46,632 nt of DNA from Lysinibacillus_B sp036662795. GTDB taxonomy: Bacteria; Bacillota; Bacilli; Bacillales_A; Planococcaceae. Shown here in pieces: positions 25,816-33,563 of this stretch; position 1 is the first letter of the stretch; each line of letters opens with the position of its first letter. The notes below the pieces were generated by a model, which saw only the letters and a list, made by a program, of their open reading frames with translations, was not told where the DNA came from and did no database searches. The stretch covers positions 1 through 46,632 of the forward strand of contig NZ_JBAFWZ010000026.1 of the NCBI RefSeq assembly GCF_036662795.1, in the 5' to 3' direction. A program made the translations under genes and the position numbers.

Positions 25816-26388
25816 ATGATTAACCGTGTCGTAATTGTTGGAAGACTTACGAAGGATCCTGAGCTTCGTTATACACCGAGTGGAATTCCGATGGCTCGAT
25901 TTACAGTTGCTGTAAATCGTACATTCTCGAATCAACAAGGCGAAAAGGAAGCTGACTTCATTGGTTGTATTGCTTGGCGAAAGCAAGCTGAAAACTTAGC
26001 AAATTTCATGAAAAAGGGAAGTTTGATTGGAGTTGAAGGCCGTATTCAAACAGGCAGCTTTGAAGGACAAGACGGGAAGCGTGTATATACTACGGATGTT
26101 GTTGCAGATTCAGTGCAGTTCTTAGAGCCGCGCAATGGTGGCAATGCTGCTCCGCAAGGTATGTCAACTAATCAATACGGTGGTGGACAAGGTTATGGTG
26201 GCGGTCAGCCGGCATATAATAATCCGCCTGCACCGCAGTTTGGTGGCGCTCCTGCACAGGATTCGTTTGGTTCATATCAACAAAATCAACCACCTCAGAA
26301 TCAGCAAAATTATACACGTATGGATGAAGATCCGTTTGCAAATAGCAAGGGACCAATCGAAGTTTCTGAAGACGATTTACCGTTCTAA
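25816..26388 (+). CDS. ssb: Single-stranded DNA-binding protein
   Basis: 190 aa. The N-terminal OB fold (MINRVVIVGRLTKDPELRYTPSG...) covers about residues 1-105. A flexible Gly/Gln/Asn-rich linker follows, then the acidic tip EDDLPF that recruits replication and repair partners. Length and tail match SsbA. SD AAAGGAGGT upstream. Placement between rpsF and rpsR couples it to ribosomal protein expression, as in B. subtilis. Confidence 0.97.
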   Translation: MINRVVIVGRLTKDPELRYTPSGIPMARFTVAVNRTFSNQQGEKEADFIGCIAWRKQAENLANFMKKGSLIGVEGRIQTGSFEGQDGKRVYTTDVVADSVQFLEPRNGGNAAPQGMSTNQYGGGQGYGGGQPAYNNPPAPQFGGAPAQDSFGSYQQNQPPQNQQNYTRMDEDPFANSKGPIEVSEDDLPF

Positions 26389-26428
26389 GAACTGTTCATC
26401 CAAAAATAATTAAAGGAGGACACCGATA

Positions 26429-26665
26429 ATGGCACCACGTCGCGGAGGCCGCAAACGCCGTAAAGTTTGCTACTTCACTTCTAACAACATTACGCACATC
26501 GACTACAAAGATGTAGATCTTTTAAAGAAATTCATCTCTGAGCGCGGTAAAATTTTACCACGTCGCGTAACTGGCACAAGTGCAAAGTACCAACGTAAAT
26601 TAACTTCTGCAATTAAAGTATCACGTATCATGGCTTTACTTCCATTCGTAGCAGAAGAGAAATAA
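26429..26665 (+). CDS. rpsR: 30S ribosomal protein S18
   Basis: 78 aa, basic. It begins MAPRRGGRKRRKVCYFTSN and contains YKDVDLLKKFISERGKILPRRVTG, the family core, ending IMALLPFVAEE. It forms a heterodimer with S6 on the ribosome. AAAGGAGG precedes the ATG. Last gene of the rpsF operon. Confidence 0.98.
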   Translation: MAPRRGGRKRRKVCYFTSNNITHIDYKDVDLLKKFISERGKILPRRVTGTSAKYQRKLTSAIKVSRIMALLPFVAEEK

Positions 26666-26674
26666 GATGAGATC

Positions 26675-26717
26675 AAGTAGGCAAAGTTGAACATTCAACT
26701 CTGTCTACTTTTTTTTA
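26675..26717 (+). terminator. rpsR terminator
   Basis: AAGTAGGCAAAGTTGA (26675-26690) pairs with TCAACTCTGTCTACTT (26695-26710), with one G-U and one mismatch and a 4-nt loop, followed by a T run to about 26716. Confidence 0.9.
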
Positions 26718-26752
26718 TTGGCAAAAGGCAAGCGTTTGTTCTATTTCGTTTT

Positions 26753-26781
26753 TTGTTTGCCGAATAAAAAAATGGTACAAT
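26753..26781 (+). promoter_or_regulatory. Promoter of yybS-gdpP-rplI-dnaB
   Basis: TTGTTT (26753-26758), a 17-bp spacer and TACAAT (26776-26781) with extended TGG. It lies 45 bp before the yybS start. Confidence 0.55.
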
Positions 26782-26825
26782 AGATAGGTGAAAAGTTTTT
26801 TGATTTGAAAAAAGGAAGGTTTTCC

Positions 26826-27764
26826 ATGCCGAATAATCGAACGAAAGCAATGGTACAAGGAGCAATAATACTTGGTATTTTTCTAATCCTACTTGTACTT
26901 GCTTTTTATGTACCATTAGTAAATTTAATAGCGTTTGTATTTGCACCACTGCCAATAGCTTGGTACAGTGCGACATATAAACGACAGCAAGCCATTTCCC
27001 TGTCACTACTTGCCGTATTCGCCAGCGTGCTAGTAGGTAATATTAGTATTTTGCCAATAGCGTTTGTCCTTGCTGTTATTGGTTTTGTGATTGGTGATGC
27101 GCTTCGTTTAAGAAAAAGTAAAGTATATTTACTATTATCAACAGGCTTAGCGTTATTGCTGACGTTAGCCATGCTGTTTTTAGTGTTAACACGTTTGTTA
27201 AACATCGACGTTAATGATGAAGGATTGAAAGTTTCACGTGAAACGTATGAGGAGTATATAGATAAATCGCCACAATTAATGGGACAGGAAGTACCAAAAG
27301 AACAGATGCTTCAAGTGTTTGATGCCATGCAATTATCGGTACCTGCAGCCATTACGATTTCGGTATTTATACTGGCAGTGATCATCATTGAGGTAAATTT
27401 ACCTGTGTTAAAACGACTTCAAATACCTGTGCCAAAATATCCGCCGTTTAGTGAATTACGTTTACCACGGGCTGTACTTTGGTATTATTTAATTGTTTTA
27501 TCAATTAATTTATTCTTTCCACCAGAAATAGGAACAACGCTATTTGTAATTGTCCTAAATATGTCGATCGTGCTCTGGGTGCTTTTAACCTTACAAGGAA
27601 TTTCGTTCATTCATTATTGCATCGATGCATTCAGCTATCCGCGATTTTTAAAAGTGATCGCAACCATACTAGCCATCCCACTATATTCATTCATCATCCT
27701 ATTAGGGATTATAGATTTAGGCTTTAACTTACGAGAGTTCATTAAAGGGAAGAGTCAAAAATAA
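26826..27764 (+). CDS. yybS: YybS family membrane protein (DUF2232)
   Basis: 312 aa with about eight hydrophobic segments. YybS/DUF2232 proteins resemble substrate-binding S components of membrane transporters; the function is not established. They are found upstream of gdpP in Bacillales. ATG 26826 follows AAAGGAAGG; the longer frame opens with a TTG at 26805 that is itself upstream of this SD. A parS-like site (27230-27245) lies in codons for the hydrophilic loop VSRETYEEY. gdpP starts 14 bp after its stop. Confidence 0.85.
   Translation: MPNNRTKAMVQGAIILGIFLILLVLAFYVPLVNLIAFVFAPLPIAWYSATYKRQQAISLSLLAVFASVLVGNISILPIAFVLAVIGFVIGDALRLRKSKVYLLLSTGLALLLTLAMLFLVLTRLLNIDVNDEGLKVSRETYEEYIDKSPQLMGQEVPKEQMLQVFDAMQLSVPAAITISVFILAVIIIEVNLPVLKRLQIPVPKYPPFSELRLPRAVLWYYLIVLSINLFFPPEIGTTLFVIVLNMSIVLWVLLTLQGISFIHYCIDAFSYPRFLKVIATILAIPLYSFIILLGIIDLGFNLREFIKGKSQK
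27230..27245. other. parS site 3 (14/16, inside yybS)
   Basis: AGTTTCACGTGAAACG keeps the 14-bp palindrome GTTTCACGTGAAAC of the parS core and differs from consensus only at the two outer bases. Confidence 0.75.
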
Positions 27765-27778
27765 GGAGCTGATTTTAG

Positions 27779-29752
27779 ATGGGGATTTTCAGGAAACGTC
27801 CAATCCGATATCCACTATTGCTATTAACGTGTTTAGCAATTATTACAGCCTCTTTACTCATCTCTTGGAATATTTGGATTGGCTTGTTGTATACCGTTGT
27901 TAGCATAGCTACTCTGTATTATGGATGGAAAGTTGAAAGAACTACGTATATAGAAACAGAAAAACATATTAGCACACTTTCATTCCGAATGAAAAAAGTT
28001 GGCGAAGAAGCTTTTTTACAAATGCCATTTGGTATTTTGCTCGTGAATGATCAATATATAATTGAGTGGGCTAATCCTTATATGCTGCAATTAATGGATG
28101 CAGGGAGCTTAATGGGTGAAGAATTATTTAGTTTATCTGAAGGTTTGTTCAGTCTAGTTAAGCCTGAGGAAAAAAAGGAGCTAACGGTAACGATAAGAGA
28201 TAGGAAGTACCGTGTGTATTATAAGCCCGAAGAAAAACTACTCTATTTCTTTGATATAACAGAGCAGGTAGAAATCGAGACACAGTATTTTGCAGATCGT
28301 ACGGTACTCGCCATACTGTTTATTGATAACTATGATGAGCTTACTCAAGCGATGGATGACCAAGCAAGAAGCATTACTAATACGTCTGTAACTTCAATCG
28401 TAAATGAATGGGCTGCAGAGAATGGGATTTTTGTGAAACGGATATCATCTGATCGTTTTTTAGCTGTATTAAATGAGTCCATTCTTGCCCAGCTGGAGCA
28501 AAGGAAGTTTTCGATTTTAGATGATATTCGTGAGAAAACGCTACAAAAAAATCTCTCATTAACATTAAGTATCGGGGTTGGTGCAGGCTCACCATCCTTA
28601 ACAGAGCTAGGCGAATTAGCACAATCGAGTCTTGATTTAGTATTGGGACGAGGTGGAGACCAAGTAGCGATAAAGCAGCCTGATGGAAAACTCCGCTTCT
28701 ATGGTGGAAAGACCAACCCAGTAGAAAAACGGACGCGTGTAAGAGCGCGTGTCATTTCACATGCTTTACGTGACTTAATTCAAGATAGTGACCAAGTATT
28801 TGTGATGGGACATAAAAATCCAGATATGGACTCTATCGGTGCTGCAATTGGTGTACGTAAAATGGCAGAAATGAATAAGGTAGAAGGCTATGTTGTATTA
28901 AACTTCAATGAGTTAAACGGCAGTGTAAGTCGTTTAATGGAGGAAATAGAGGGCAAATCGGATTTTGCCGATCGCTTTATAACTCCGGATGAAGTGCTTT
29001 CAAAAATGACACATAAATCGCTTTTAGTTATTGTTGATACACATAAGCCAAGCTTAGTGATCGATGACCGTCTATTTAATAAAACGGATAAGGTGGTTGT
29101 GATTGACCATCATCGTCGCGGAGAGGAATTTATTTCGAATCCAACCCTTGTTTATATGGAGCCGTATGCCTCATCAACGGCAGAGCTTGTAACAGAATTA
29201 TTAGAGTATCAGCCGAAACATACAAAAATTACGATGCTTGAAGCAACCGCGCTCCTTTCAGGTATCATTGTAGATACGAAAAGCTTTACACTTCGTACAG
29301 GGGCACGGACATTTGAGGCAGCCTCTTATTTGCGTACGAATGGGGCAGATACTATTCTTGTTCAGCGGTTATTGAAGGAAGATGTTGATACGTATATTGA
29401 GCGTTCAAAGCTGGTACAGACAGTGCGCTTTCTACGACCAGGGCTTGCCATTGCACATGGCGAGGATAACCGCGTTTATGATTCGGTTCTTATTGCACAA
29501 ACAGCCGATATTTTACTAACGATGAAGGATGTATCGGCATCATTTGTCATTGCACATCGCCAGGATGGTTTAATTGGGATTAGTGCCCGTTCACTAGGGG
29601 ATATCAATGTACAGCTTATTATGGAAAAGTTAGGCGGTGGAGGGCATTTAACAAATGCAGCAACACAAATGGAAGCCAACTCCATAGATGAGGTAAAACA
29701 ATATTTAACGAATGCTATTATTGAAATACTAGAAGGGAGTAACGAGCAATGA
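27779..29752 (+). CDS. gdpP: Cyclic-di-AMP phosphodiesterase GdpP
   Basis: 657 aa (B. subtilis YybT 659). It hydrolyses c-di-AMP to pApA, affecting K+ balance, wall stress and beta-lactam tolerance. Two membrane helices (about 10-50), a PAS domain (about 60-140), a degenerate GGDEF domain (about 170-300; RGGDQVAI in place of GGDEF), then DHH/DHHA1. Metal-ligand motifs: GHKNPDMDS with H345, D349 and D351; D443-H444-H445; and GGGGH ending at H623. All catalytic motifs are intact. ATG with AAGGAG upstream; its last 4 bp overlap rplI (ATGA). Confidence 0.96.
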   Translation: MGIFRKRPIRYPLLLLTCLAIITASLLISWNIWIGLLYTVVSIATLYYGWKVERTTYIETEKHISTLSFRMKKVGEEAFLQMPFGILLVNDQYIIEWANPYMLQLMDAGSLMGEELFSLSEGLFSLVKPEEKKELTVTIRDRKYRVYYKPEEKLLYFFDITEQVEIETQYFADRTVLAILFIDNYDELTQAMDDQARSITNTSVTSIVNEWAAENGIFVKRISSDRFLAVLNESILAQLEQRKFSILDDIREKTLQKNLSLTLSIGVGAGSPSLTELGELAQSSLDLVLGRGGDQVAIKQPDGKLRFYGGKTNPVEKRTRVRARVISHALRDLIQDSDQVFVMGHKNPDMDSIGAAIGVRKMAEMNKVEGYVVLNFNELNGSVSRLMEEIEGKSDFADRFITPDEVLSKMTHKSLLVIVDTHKPSLVIDDRLFNKTDKVVVIDHHRRGEEFISNPTLVYMEPYASSTAELVTELLEYQPKHTKITMLEATALLSGIIVDTKSFTLRTGARTFEAASYLRTNGADTILVQRLLKEDVDTYIERSKLVQTVRFLRPGLAIAHGEDNRVYDSVLIAQTADILLTMKDVSASFVIAHRQDGLIGISARSLGDINVQLIMEKLGGGGHLTNAATQMEANSIDEVKQYLTNAIIEILEGSNEQ

Positions 29753-30195
29753 AAGTAGTATTTTTAAAAGATGTAAAGGGTAAAGGGAAAAAGGGAGAAG
29801 TTAAAAACGTAGCAGATGGTTACGCACAAAACTTCCTTATTAAAAATGGCTATGCAGTAGAAGCAAATAATCAAGCAATGAGCCAGCTTGAGGGTCAAAA
29901 GAAGCTAGAGGAAAAAAATGCAGCGGCTGAACTACAAGCAGCGAAGGATTTAAAAGAGAAAATTGAACAATTAACAGTAGAGCTTAAAGCAAAATCAGGT
30001 GATGGAGGTCGTTTATTTGGATCTGTATCAACAAAGCAAATTGCAGAGGAGCTACAAAAGAAACACGGCATAAAAATTGATAAACGTAAAATGGAATGCA
30101 ATGATGGTATCCGTGCATTAGGATACACAAACGTACCAGTTAAGCTTCACCAAGAGGTTAAAGCAACACTAAAAGTACATGTAATTGCAGAATAA
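29749..30195 (+). CDS. rplI: 50S ribosomal protein L9
   Basis: 148 aa, standard length. The N-terminal RNA-binding part MKVVFLKDVKGKGKKGEVKNVADGY is followed by a long connecting helix and the C-terminal domain (LFGSVSTKQIAEEL...IRALGYTNVPVKLH). It starts within the gdpP stop (ATGA) and is preceded by AAGGGAG. Confidence 0.98.
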   Translation: MKVVFLKDVKGKGKKGEVKNVADGYAQNFLIKNGYAVEANNQAMSQLEGQKKLEEKNAAAELQAAKDLKEKIEQLTVELKAKSGDGGRLFGSVSTKQIAEELQKKHGIKIDKRKMECNDGIRALGYTNVPVKLHQEVKATLKVHVIAE

Positions 30196-30207
30196 GGAGC
30201 GACAACT

Positions 30208-31569
30208 ATGAGCGAATCCATGATGGACCGCGTTCCGCCGCATAACCATGAAGCAGAGCAATCGGTTATCGGTGCTATTTTCCTTGAGCCACAAGCACTC
30301 ATTACAGCGTCTGAAATTTTAATGCCAGAGGATTTCTATCGTACTGCCCATCAAAAGATTTTCCAGACGATGCTTATTTTAAGTGATCAAGGAAAAGCGA
30401 TAGATGTTGTTACAGTCACAGAGGAGCTTTCGGCTAAAAAGGAGCTTGAGGATGTAGGTGGACTTTCCTATTTATCTGAGCTAGCAAACGCAGTACCAAC
30501 TGCAGCAAATATTGCACACTATGCAAAAATCGTTGAGGAAAAAGCACTTCTAAGACGACTAATCCGTGTAGCAACTAAAATTGTAGAGGATGGCTATACA
30601 CGTGAGGATGAAGTAGAGGCACTTTTATCAGAAGCTGAAAAGAAGATGATGGAAGTCGCAAATCGCAAAAATGCAGGGGACTTCAAGCACGTTAAGGATG
30701 TACTTGTACAAACGTACGATAATATTGAACAGCTGCAAACACGTGAAGGTGATGTAACCGGGATTCCGACAGGTTTCCGCGATTTAGACCGTATTACAGC
30801 CGGATTTCAGCGAAATGATTTAATCATTGTTGCGGCACGTCCATCTGTAGGGAAAACTGCCTTTGCACTAAACGTGGCGCAAAGTGTAGCGGTACAAGCT
30901 CGGGAAAATGTAGCAATCTTCTCCCTAGAGATGGGTGCAGATCAGCTTGTCATGCGTATGCTTTGTGCAGAAGGAAATATTGACGCACAGGTGTTACGTA
31001 CAGGGGCACTAACAACAGAGGACTGGGGTAAGTTAACGATGGCAATGGGGAGCCTATCCAATTCAGGTATCTTTATTGATGATACTCCAGGGGTGCGTAT
31101 TAATGAAATTCGTGCAAAATGCCGTCGCCTTGCACAAGAACAAGGTCTTGGGATGATTTTAATTGACTATTTACAATTAATTCAAGGTAGCGGTAAACCA
31201 GGAGAGAATCGTCAGCAAGAAGTATCAGAAATTTCCCGTTCACTAAAAGGGCTAGCCCGTGAGTTGAAGGTACCTGTTATCGCCTTATCTCAGCTTTCTC
31301 GTGGGGTAGAGCAACGACAAGATAAGCGACCAATGATGAGTGACTTACGTGAGTCTGGAAGTATTGAGCAGGATGCTGACATCGTCGCGTTCCTTTACCG
31401 TGATGACTATTATGATAAAGAATCTGAAAGTAAAAATATGATTGAAATCATCCTTGCTAAACAACGTAACGGTCCCACAGGTACAGTTACATTAGCCTTT
31501 AAGAAAGAATTTAACAAGTTTCTTAATGTTGATTGGTCACAGCATGAACCACCACCATCACGAGAATAA
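30208..31569 (+). CDS. dnaB: Replicative DNA helicase DnaB (DnaC in B. subtilis)
   Basis: 453 aa. It is the hexameric helicase that unwinds DNA at the fork. The N-terminal primase-interacting domain begins with PPHNHEAEQSVIGAIFL. The RecA-like domain shows Walker A ARPSVGKTAF, the signature FSLEMGADQLVMRM, Walker B ILIDYLQLI, and SQLSRGVEQR with DLRESGSIEQDAD. ATG with AAGGAG upstream, 13 bp after rplI. No intein is present at the usual insertion points. Confidence 0.97.
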   Translation: MSESMMDRVPPHNHEAEQSVIGAIFLEPQALITASEILMPEDFYRTAHQKIFQTMLILSDQGKAIDVVTVTEELSAKKELEDVGGLSYLSELANAVPTAANIAHYAKIVEEKALLRRLIRVATKIVEDGYTREDEVEALLSEAEKKMMEVANRKNAGDFKHVKDVLVQTYDNIEQLQTREGDVTGIPTGFRDLDRITAGFQRNDLIIVAARPSVGKTAFALNVAQSVAVQARENVAIFSLEMGADQLVMRMLCAEGNIDAQVLRTGALTTEDWGKLTMAMGSLSNSGIFIDDTPGVRINEIRAKCRRLAQEQGLGMILIDYLQLIQGSGKPGENRQQEVSEISRSLKGLARELKVPVIALSQLSRGVEQRQDKRPMMSDLRESGSIEQDADIVAFLYRDDYYDKESESKNMIEIILAKQRNGPTGTVTLAFKKEFNKFLNVDWSQHEPPPSRE

Positions 31570-31580
31570 TAAATTCATAT

Positions 31581-31627
31581 AAACACGAACAATTAGAATT
31601 GGTAGCGGATTCTTTGTTCGTGTTTTT
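31581..31627 (+). terminator. dnaB terminator hairpin (overlaps PurBox-like arms)
   Basis: AAACACGAACAA (31581-31592) pairs with TTGTTCGTGTTT (31614-31625). An inner stem AGAAT/ATTCT (31595-31599 with 31609-31613) is possible, and the tail is TTTTT. The arms also resemble inverted PurR boxes 15-59 bp upstream of the purA -35. Confidence 0.75.
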
Positions 31628-31639
31628 CGCTTTAATAGG

Positions 31640-31669
31640 TTGACTTTCTCTTTATAGGATTGATACAAT
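31640..31669 (+). promoter_or_regulatory. purA promoter (sigma-A)
   Basis: TTGACT (31640-31645), an 18-bp spacer and TACAAT (31664-31669) with extended TGA. The transcript would start near 31676, about 37 nt before the purA ATG. Confidence 0.82.
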
Positions 31670-31712
31670 TATTCTGCTTTATAAAATGGACGGATAATTT
31701 GGAGGTGCTGTT

Positions 31713-32999
31713 ATGTCATCAATTGTTGTTGTAGGTACACAATGGGGAGACGAAGGGAAAGGTAAAATTACGGACTTCCTATCGAAAAAAGCAGATATTA
31801 TTGCTCGTTTTGCAGGAGGCGATAATGCAGGTCATACTATTAAGTTTGAAGGCGAAACGTATAAGCTACACCTAATTCCATCAGGCATATTTTACAAAGA
31901 CAAAATTTCTGTAATTGGGAATGGTCTAGTAGTAAATCCAAAATCTTTAGTAACAGAGCTCAAGGGCTTACAGGATCGCGGTATTGATACGTCAAATTTA
32001 CGTATTTCAAATCGTGCACATGTGGTTTTACCGTATCATATACATCAAGATAAGGTAGAAGAAGAGGCTCGTGGAGAGAATAAAATAGGTACGACATGTA
32101 AAGGGATTGGCCCTTGTTATCAAGATAAGGTAGGGCGAATCGGTATTCGTATGGCAGATCTTTTAGATAAGGAGATTTTTGAAGAAAAATTACGCGCTAA
32201 TTTAGAGCAAAAAAATCGTTTATTTGAAAAGTATTATGAAGTGGATGGCTTACTATTTGAAGATATTTTCGAGGAGTATTATGAATATGGTCAAGAGCTA
32301 GCCCATTATGTACAGGATACGTCCAAAATTTTAAATGATATTTTAGATGAAGGTGGTCGCGTATTATTTGAAGGTGCGCAAGGGATTATGCTGGATGTGG
32401 ATCAAGGAACGTATCCATTCGTTACCTCATCGAACCCAGTAGCAGGTGGTGTTGCCATTGGTGCTGGTGTAGGGCCAAACAAAGTGTCCCGTGTCGTTGG
32501 TGTATGTAAAGCGTATACTTCACGTGTAGGTGATGGGCCGTTCCCAACTGAGTTACACGATGAAATTGGTCATCAAATACGTGAGGTAGGACGAGAATAC
32601 GGAACAACAACAGGTCGCCCACGTCGTGTAGGCTGGTTTGATTCAGTTGTTGTACGTCACGCTCGTCGTGTATCAGGTATTACAGATTTAGCTTTAAACT
32701 CAATTGATGTATTATCAGGATTAAAAACTGTAAAAATTTGCACAGCTTATGATTATCATGGGGAAGTTATTACAGAATACCCAGCAAACCTTCACATTAT
32801 TGAAGGGTGTAAGCCAATATATGAAGAGCTTCCAGGTTGGGATGAGGATGTTACAGAAGTACGTACGTTAGAGGAATTACCTGAGAATGCTCGTAACTAT
32901 GTAGAGCGTGTTCAAGAATTAACGGGCATTAATCTAATGACTTTCTCAGTTGGACCAGCTCGTGAACAAACAAATGTAGTGAATTCTATTTGGGAGTAA
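31713..32999 (+). CDS. purA: Adenylosuccinate synthetase
   Basis: 428 aa. It makes adenylosuccinate from IMP, aspartate and GTP, the first committed step to AMP. The P-loop-like motif GTQWGDEGKGKITD is at residues 8-21. FAGGDNAGHTI, GTTCKGIGPCYQDK and the GTP-binding C-terminal region (TFSVGPAREQTN) are present. SD GGAGGTG lies 6 nt before the ATG. It is monocistronic, between its own promoter and terminator. Confidence 0.98.
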   Translation: MSSIVVVGTQWGDEGKGKITDFLSKKADIIARFAGGDNAGHTIKFEGETYKLHLIPSGIFYKDKISVIGNGLVVNPKSLVTELKGLQDRGIDTSNLRISNRAHVVLPYHIHQDKVEEEARGENKIGTTCKGIGPCYQDKVGRIGIRMADLLDKEIFEEKLRANLEQKNRLFEKYYEVDGLLFEDIFEEYYEYGQELAHYVQDTSKILNDILDEGGRVLFEGAQGIMLDVDQGTYPFVTSSNPVAGGVAIGAGVGPNKVSRVVGVCKAYTSRVGDGPFPTELHDEIGHQIREVGREYGTTTGRPRRVGWFDSVVVRHARRVSGITDLALNSIDVLSGLKTVKICTAYDYHGEVITEYPANLHIIEGCKPIYEELPGWDEDVTEVRTLEELPENARNYVERVQELTGINLMTFSVGPAREQTNVVNSIWE

Positions 33000-33037
33000 T
33001 ACGGTATAAACGTGTGTGACTAATCTAATACGTAAAT

Positions 33038-33070
33038 AACACCATTTTCTTTTAGAGATGGTGTTTTTTT
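33038..33070 (+). terminator. purA terminator
   Basis: AACACCAT (33038-33045) and ATGGTGTT (33058-33065) form an 8-bp stem followed by TTTTT. Confidence 0.85.
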
Positions 33071-33137
33071 ACGCTGAAACGGTTTACGAGAAGACGATAA
33101 CTATCTGCTGCTATTAAATCTCTTTACTATCTATTAA

Positions 33138-33167
33138 TTGAAAATCAGAATAAGTATATTTCATAAT
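33138..33167 (+). promoter_or_regulatory. Possible promoter of the small membrane-protein frame
   Basis: TTGAAA (33138-33143), an 18-bp spacer and CATAAT (33162-33167). It would start a transcript near 33174, about 53 nt before the ATG at 33227. Confidence 0.35.
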
Positions 33168-33226
33168 TCGTTTTGCCGTGGAAAAACGAACACTTAAGAG
33201 GAGCAGAAGGCATCGCAAATAGCGAA

Positions 33227-33319
33227 ATGATGCGACTAATAGTACTTGTTAGCTTTGCCTTATTTGTATTTGTGTATGGAATTATAAACTATAAAATTGA
33301 TTTAAATTTCAAAAAATAG
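33227..33319 (+). CDS. Candidate 30-aa single-pass membrane protein
   Basis: A short frame encodes MMRLIVLVSFALFVFVYGII plus a polar tail NYKIDLNFKK: one strong hydrophobic helix and a basic end. It lies in the otherwise empty 564-bp purA-M23 gap (33000-33563). AGAGGAG is present but about 24 nt upstream of the ATG, so the initiation site is unclear. The frame stays open back to a TTG at 33173, which would add 18 polar residues. A weak promoter precedes it. No family is recognised; it may be chance. 33320-33430 is AT-rich with nothing visible. Confidence 0.33.
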   Translation: MMRLIVLVSFALFVFVYGIINYKIDLNFKK

Positions 33320-33430
33320 AAAAAATATGTATAAAATTCATGGTTTTTGAATATAAACTTTAAAAATAGATTATATTATCCGATTTCATTTACTATATTT
33401 GGTACTACATTCGACACTTTATTAGTAAAT

Positions 33431-33447
33431 AATACAATTACATTACA
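33431..33447 (-). promoter_or_regulatory. WalR-like box upstream of the M23 hydrolase gene
   Basis: On the minus strand TGTAAT-N5-TGTATT matches 11 of 12 positions of the WalR direct repeat TGTWAH-N5-TGTWAH. It lies 14 bp upstream of the candidate -35 of the M23 gene. WalR commonly controls wall hydrolases of this type, and its gene is next door. Confidence 0.4.
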
Positions 33448-33461
33448 AAACTCAATATTTG

Positions 33462-33490
33462 TTCAATCAAATTTTTAATTATGATACATT
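33462..33490 (+). promoter_or_regulatory. Candidate promoter of the M23 hydrolase gene
   Basis: TTCAAT (33462-33467), a 17-bp spacer and TACATT (33485-33490), extended by TGA. A 7-bp hairpin ATCCTAT/ATAGGAT lies in the leader just before the SD. Confidence 0.45.
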
Positions 33491-33563
33491 ATAGAAGTGT
33501 GATTTTTCACATAAAAAAAATCCTATGTAAATTTATAGGATAGATTTTGGAAGGGGCTTTATC

